From assembly GCA_023627715.1 (NCBI GenBank), contig JAMAHW010000003.1:558001-622000 (forward strand): a stretch of 64,000 bases of DNA, read 5' to 3'. A program made the translations under genes and the position numbers. The stretch is from Periconia sp. R9002. Taxonomy: Eukaryota; Ascomycota; Dothideomycetes; Pleosporales; Periconiaceae. The notes below the pieces were generated by a model, which had not been told where the DNA came from, made no database searches, and saw nothing but the letters and a program-made list of their open reading frames with translations. Of the stretch, positions 59,901 to 64,000 are shown piece by piece. Positions within the stretch are counted from its first letter, which is position 1. Every line of letters begins with the position of its first letter.

Positions 59901-62900
59901 ATAACCCATCCTTTCTTGTTTTATTTTATTTTTTTCGTACGAAGGCTCATAGGGCCTGGGCGCATCGCTTCCAGTGAAGAGAGAAATACGAGGTGAGGAA
60001 GGAATAACGGTGCATGTTGGTTCGCGAAAGTCAAGTATAGGAAGGCTGACCAGATGCATCGCCCTGTCCATTAATCTACTGCTTGCTTGCTAATTGGTAG
60101 AAGACAATATTGAAGCGGATGTTCCCGAAACGGATGCATCTTCACAACTGTTCATGGTAGGTGGTGTTTCGTTTGCCTGGGGGCCGGATTCTTACAGGCA
60201 ATACGGCGCAGAGAGAGCCTCGCCACAGGGACGAACGCCCAATGTTGCAGGCGCCGGGCATCCTTTGCCCGATATCCATATTAAGCAGCAGGGATGGGTT
60301 GTGCTACTTTCCCGATACGGGCCAATAAATATGGGGTCAACGGTTGTTTGAGCGTGGATTTAGTAGCATGTGGATCTGCCTATGACTGATTCATATCTCT
60401 TTTTCTTTCTTTTTTTGAACCTCGGTGGATGGAGCTGTAAATGGTAATTCAGTGTGAAGGTGAGGAATTGATTACGCAGCAATGAGTGCAGCTGTCCTGG
60501 GTGTCACTGAGCTTGTGGCATGTACTGGGGTTGATATGCGGAGTTGGGGAGAGGATAAGGTTCTGAGATAAGCTGCTTGCCTTTCTGCAAGGCTGGATGC
60601 TAGCGCAGATTCACCACTTACAAAGAAACTAACAACTGTAGGGTAATAATCATGGCAATGTGCGAAGGAAGAAATGACCCCCAACGCCGGGCGCGGTTGG
60701 AGCAACCGTGCAGACACTTGTCTTCGCCAATTCTGAAAGGGTTAATAGAGTTCAAGCATGCCTACGTCTCATATCCTCCATCGCTTTGAGACTGGGGTCG
60801 CTACGAAGTGGAATCATGATTTGCGACAATGGGAATGCTTGTGTATGCTGAAGATTGGTAGCGAGGACGCGAGGACGCATTCTTTATTAACGATGCGCTT
60901 GCAAACCCGGGTTCCGTAGCTACCGAATTTGAAATTCATCTAGATTCTACAGTGCCATGTCTCGTATTGCGGCGCTGAAGCATTGCAATTCATTGGATTC
61001 GTTGGGAAGACGAGGAATGATTGGCAGGGTAATAAAGAAGGATTGATCGCACAAGTACGGTAGGTACATAGGTAGGGAAAATCACCGGGATGCATGCTGG
61101 ATTGCAAAAGGACGAGGGTACCGGGAGCATCGGGAAGGTTAAAAGGGTAGATTGCTTGGCCTTTCTTAATCGTTTCTTGGGTTTCCGTAGGATCATGAGG
61201 GTGCTCGTGGTCGTGGCGTAATTCTAGGCTCAGCAGCACATGCTCGGTATCGCGGGCTTGCAATTCGTTAATGACGACACGAGAGACGCTTGCGGCCAGA
61301 AGTCGCCAAAAGAAATTCGTATCCGCTGGCCATGGTTTTCCCACTCTCCAATCCCGCCCCATTCTTGCGTGTTGAGGACGACGCATACATCCCTTCAGCT
61401 ACTGCTTCAGGCGTCGGTGGTTGCTACAATGGCTGGTTGGCATGACGAGACGGGTGCAGGATGGGACAACCAGTCAGACGCAGTCGCAGGCTGGCAGCAT
61501 GACCCAAGGGCATTCAGCGCAAAACGAGGACAAGATGCCACTGGCTTGGCGGCGGCTTGGCATTCAGCCCCGACTCAAGAAACTTGCGAGGTTGTTGCTC
61601 AATCAAGCATGTGGCGTGGAGTGGCGTGCTGTGCCCTCGCCCGAATGGCTCCGTAAGCGAGACATTTATGCTTAACCGTCTTTAACCTTATCTGGAACCT
61701 CAAAAGTCGGGCTGATCAATCTTACCAAGCTCGCTCCTGTACCCGCTCTCCGTTCCCCATCACCCTGCCACAGTCCATTATTTGCGCAACCTGTGACGGC
61801 TCCTCGACATTCCGAATCCTCGACCACCAAACCATTTCGCCGCGAACCTGCACCTGCTCACCTTGTACTTACGAACATGCCATCTCCCCTCCTCCTCGGA
61901 CCGGGGCCCAGGAGTGGAGTAGACTATCTTCTAAGACCGCGATCCTACAGGTCCTTTCATGTACCCACGCTTACGTGGCCTGGCCCCAAGCAATCCTATC
62001 CCTGATTTTCTTTCCATGACAAGGCGCTCAGTCTTGGCCTGTGTCGAAACACAATTCCGCGTTTACGGCTTGGCATGCTTGTCTCTCTGTCCTGCTGCGC
62101 AGTCTGAGACGCTCTGATGGTCAGTCAACCCACAACTACCGGTGCAAGAAACAACGACACGCAGAGTGGGTACCTTGGCCGTGCCAATGCTTCAACATCC
62201 GCTCCAAGGCATTGCATAGTGCCGCTGCAGTGTGTAATGCCCAGCAGCCTACCTATGTCGTCCAACAAGCTGCATGCGTCACAGGGATGGACAGGTTGTC
62301 ATATAATTCCATGAATGCAGTGCACGAATCGCAAATTCCTGGTGCGTAAGGAAAAGCAAAAAACTCGAATTTTCTCCGGCTCCCTGCCCAGCGTTTAATC
62401 GATCGCTCACGCTCAGGTGCTCCCGTGGGCGTGGAGAGCCAGAGCGAACCGTCGTGCAGCACACATAAGCTTAAAACTGCAAATGGAACCAAGCTTATCA
62501 CGCAGACCCTAGTTCTCGTATTGAAAACTGGATTAGGCGTGGTCTTGGGTCTTGTGGGTTTAGTGGAGCCGAGCACTTTTGCTGTCCCAAGCGCCAGCCT
62601 CCATTGGTGTGTGAGTCCCACGTACCGCGATAGCGTCGCACAAAGAGTACCAATATGTGCTTCTCCCACCGCACTCATCATTTCTCCCTCTTTCGCGCGA
62701 AGCCACAAAGTGGGCTGGCTGGCTGTCTGTCGCTCGCTCGCCCGCTGGGGTAAGCGATGGCATTATCAACAGCATTTACGAAGCGCGAGGCCGCTGAGCA
62801 CCCTACTATTTTTGTCTACACATCATGTACCCTACCGTGCCGTTCCGTACCTGGCGAATGCCGGCAATGGCAAACAAATCGTTGTCAGTCTCTGTCAGCT

Positions 62901-64000
62901 TGCCTAGAAACACAATCTGGAGAGGACGGAATGACGGGTGCTGCAGTAGGGTTTCTGGGGTCAGGATGACATTCGATCAAAGTCGCCATGGCTGGGGTTT
63001 AACGAGGACAGGGTGGGCCAAGCAAACGGAGGCTTGTCGGTCAAGAAGGGAAACAAACGAGCTTGGGTGCTTGTGGAGAGTAGTGCTCGTAATCAAGTCT
63101 TCCCGACGGACAGCTCCCTTGGCCTGGCCAGCAGTGGAGTTACTGTGGGCGTGGCGGACTAGGCACGCCAGAGCGAAGGGGCTTGGACAGCGGAACTGGG
63201 TAATTGCAAGGTGGCCCCTAAAGCCTTGCGATTCTGCTTGGATTGACTACCTAGTTTTGGCGTTGTGCCATGCCCTGCCATGCCATGCCCACTATGATGC
63301 CGTACTGTGCCGTATTTGCCTTGTGTGTCCGTGTGTGCGTGTGCGGCGAGCAGTAGAGGTAAGACAGAAACGTCGTGCACACACAGCTATTGCTTAGTCT
63401 GTCGGTGCAGCCGCATCCATGTCCGTGTTTTGTATGGTGCTCTCTGTAGAAGCCATCTGTCGCCGGCGGCCTCCCTCTCTCTCAACACAGGCGCTTTCTG
63501 ACGGAGGAGGGTCCGAGGATGCGAGTGTAAGGGCACTGTGTAGGCAGGTGTAGGCGTAGGCGTAAGCAGGGGTAGCGCTGGGGCTCGATGGACAAAGTTA
63601 GGAACCAACGGCGTTTAAATAAAGCTTGTCCCGACTGCTTGATGACCTTATTTTGCCGTTGGCGCCACACCAAGGCCTCGGCGGCGATCAGATAGAGTCT
63701 GGTTTGTCTGGCATTTGGCACCCCGTTTCTGATCAGGCGCGCCGAGAAGCCAAAGACATTCCTCCTCGTTTCTCCTCCGCGTCTGCCAGTCTTAGTCGGC
63801 CGTAATACCAGAAGTACAAGAGCTCGTCTGCCCACGTCAAGGGCTCCCTTTTGATTCTTTTGCACTCCCATCCACTTCCCCCCACCCTCCCATTCTCTTA
63901 CATCCCCCAACCAACCAACCAACCATCACCACTCCGACCCGTACGTACCGTCATCTCAGACGTATGCAACAGATCAGCCTCTTTCCTCTGCTGCTGTATC
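57000..64000. other. 7-kb gene-free tract
   Basis: Frames on both strands reach at most 190 codons (62825-63397) and resemble no protein family. Many begin only at non-ATG codons. A CA/CT microsatellite is listed separately. The last ~200 nt are pyrimidine-rich, with a CCAA tandem near 63907-63923, which looks like the promoter or leader of a plus-strand gene beyond the window. Long regulatory DNA or non-coding transcripts are possible. Confidence 0.5.
58944..58973. repeat. compound microsatellite (CA)n(CT)n
   Basis: About six CA units followed by about nine CT units in gene-free DNA. Simple-sequence repeat, probably variable in length. Confidence 0.85.

Noticed and set aside
60940..61386. 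148-codon minus-strand frame
   Set aside because: No family resemblance, overlapped by plus-strand frames of similar size, no supporting splice or promoter context.

Overview
The window is a piece of a filamentous ascomycete (Pezizomycotina) nuclear genome. Genes are split by short GT-AG introns (about 45-75 nt) with fungal CTRAY-like branch points. Several families are typical of moulds: a Zn(2)Cys6 regulator beside an MFS exporter, a GH81 and a GH128 beta-glucanase, a FLC/TRP-like channel, Aur1, and a ubiquitin-like-domain protein of the type found with fungal STAND proteins. The class cannot be fixed from the sequence. No rRNA, convincing tRNA, transposase, reverse transcriptase or CRISPR is visible.

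Layout: 0.3-6.5 kb holds an ammonium transporter (minus), a CutC homologue (plus) and a GPI-anchored Ser/Ala-rich protein (minus). 9.4-13.4 kb holds a five-exon ULD/zinc-ribbon protein and a conserved fungal protein of unknown function. 13.7-31 kb is rich in wall and envelope genes: GH128 glucanase, FLC channel, GH15 glycosidase, GH81 endo-1,3-beta-glucanase and Aur1 inositol-phosphorylceramide synthase. 34.6-45.4 kb holds a MYND protein, a 2OG-Fe(II) oxygenase-like protein with an acidic repeat tail, a NYN-domain protein, a mitochondrial carrier and a three-RRM RNA-binding protein. 50.7-57 kb holds an MFS transporter, a Zn2Cys6 factor and an orphan 351-residue gene. Two long tracts, about 45.4-50.7 kb and 57-64 kb, have no gene I can support.

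How the genes fit together: glucanases, a GPI protein, sphingolipid synthesis and an FLC channel all touch cell-wall and plasma-membrane upkeep. Nothing shows that they are co-regulated. The MFS/Zn2Cys6 pair is the most likely local regulatory unit. The ammonium transporter has three AGATAA elements upstream, as expected for AreA/NIT2 nitrogen control, and carries Glu in place of the first pore histidine.

Exon boundaries were worked out by hand from reading frame, splice consensus and family conservation. All genes with several exons keep frame across the junctions given. No clearly novel multi-gene system was found. The best leads are the ULD/zinc-ribbon protein, the MFS/regulator/orphan block, the enrichment of TACATGTA palindromes in gene-free DNA, and the 46.55 kb hairpin repeat.
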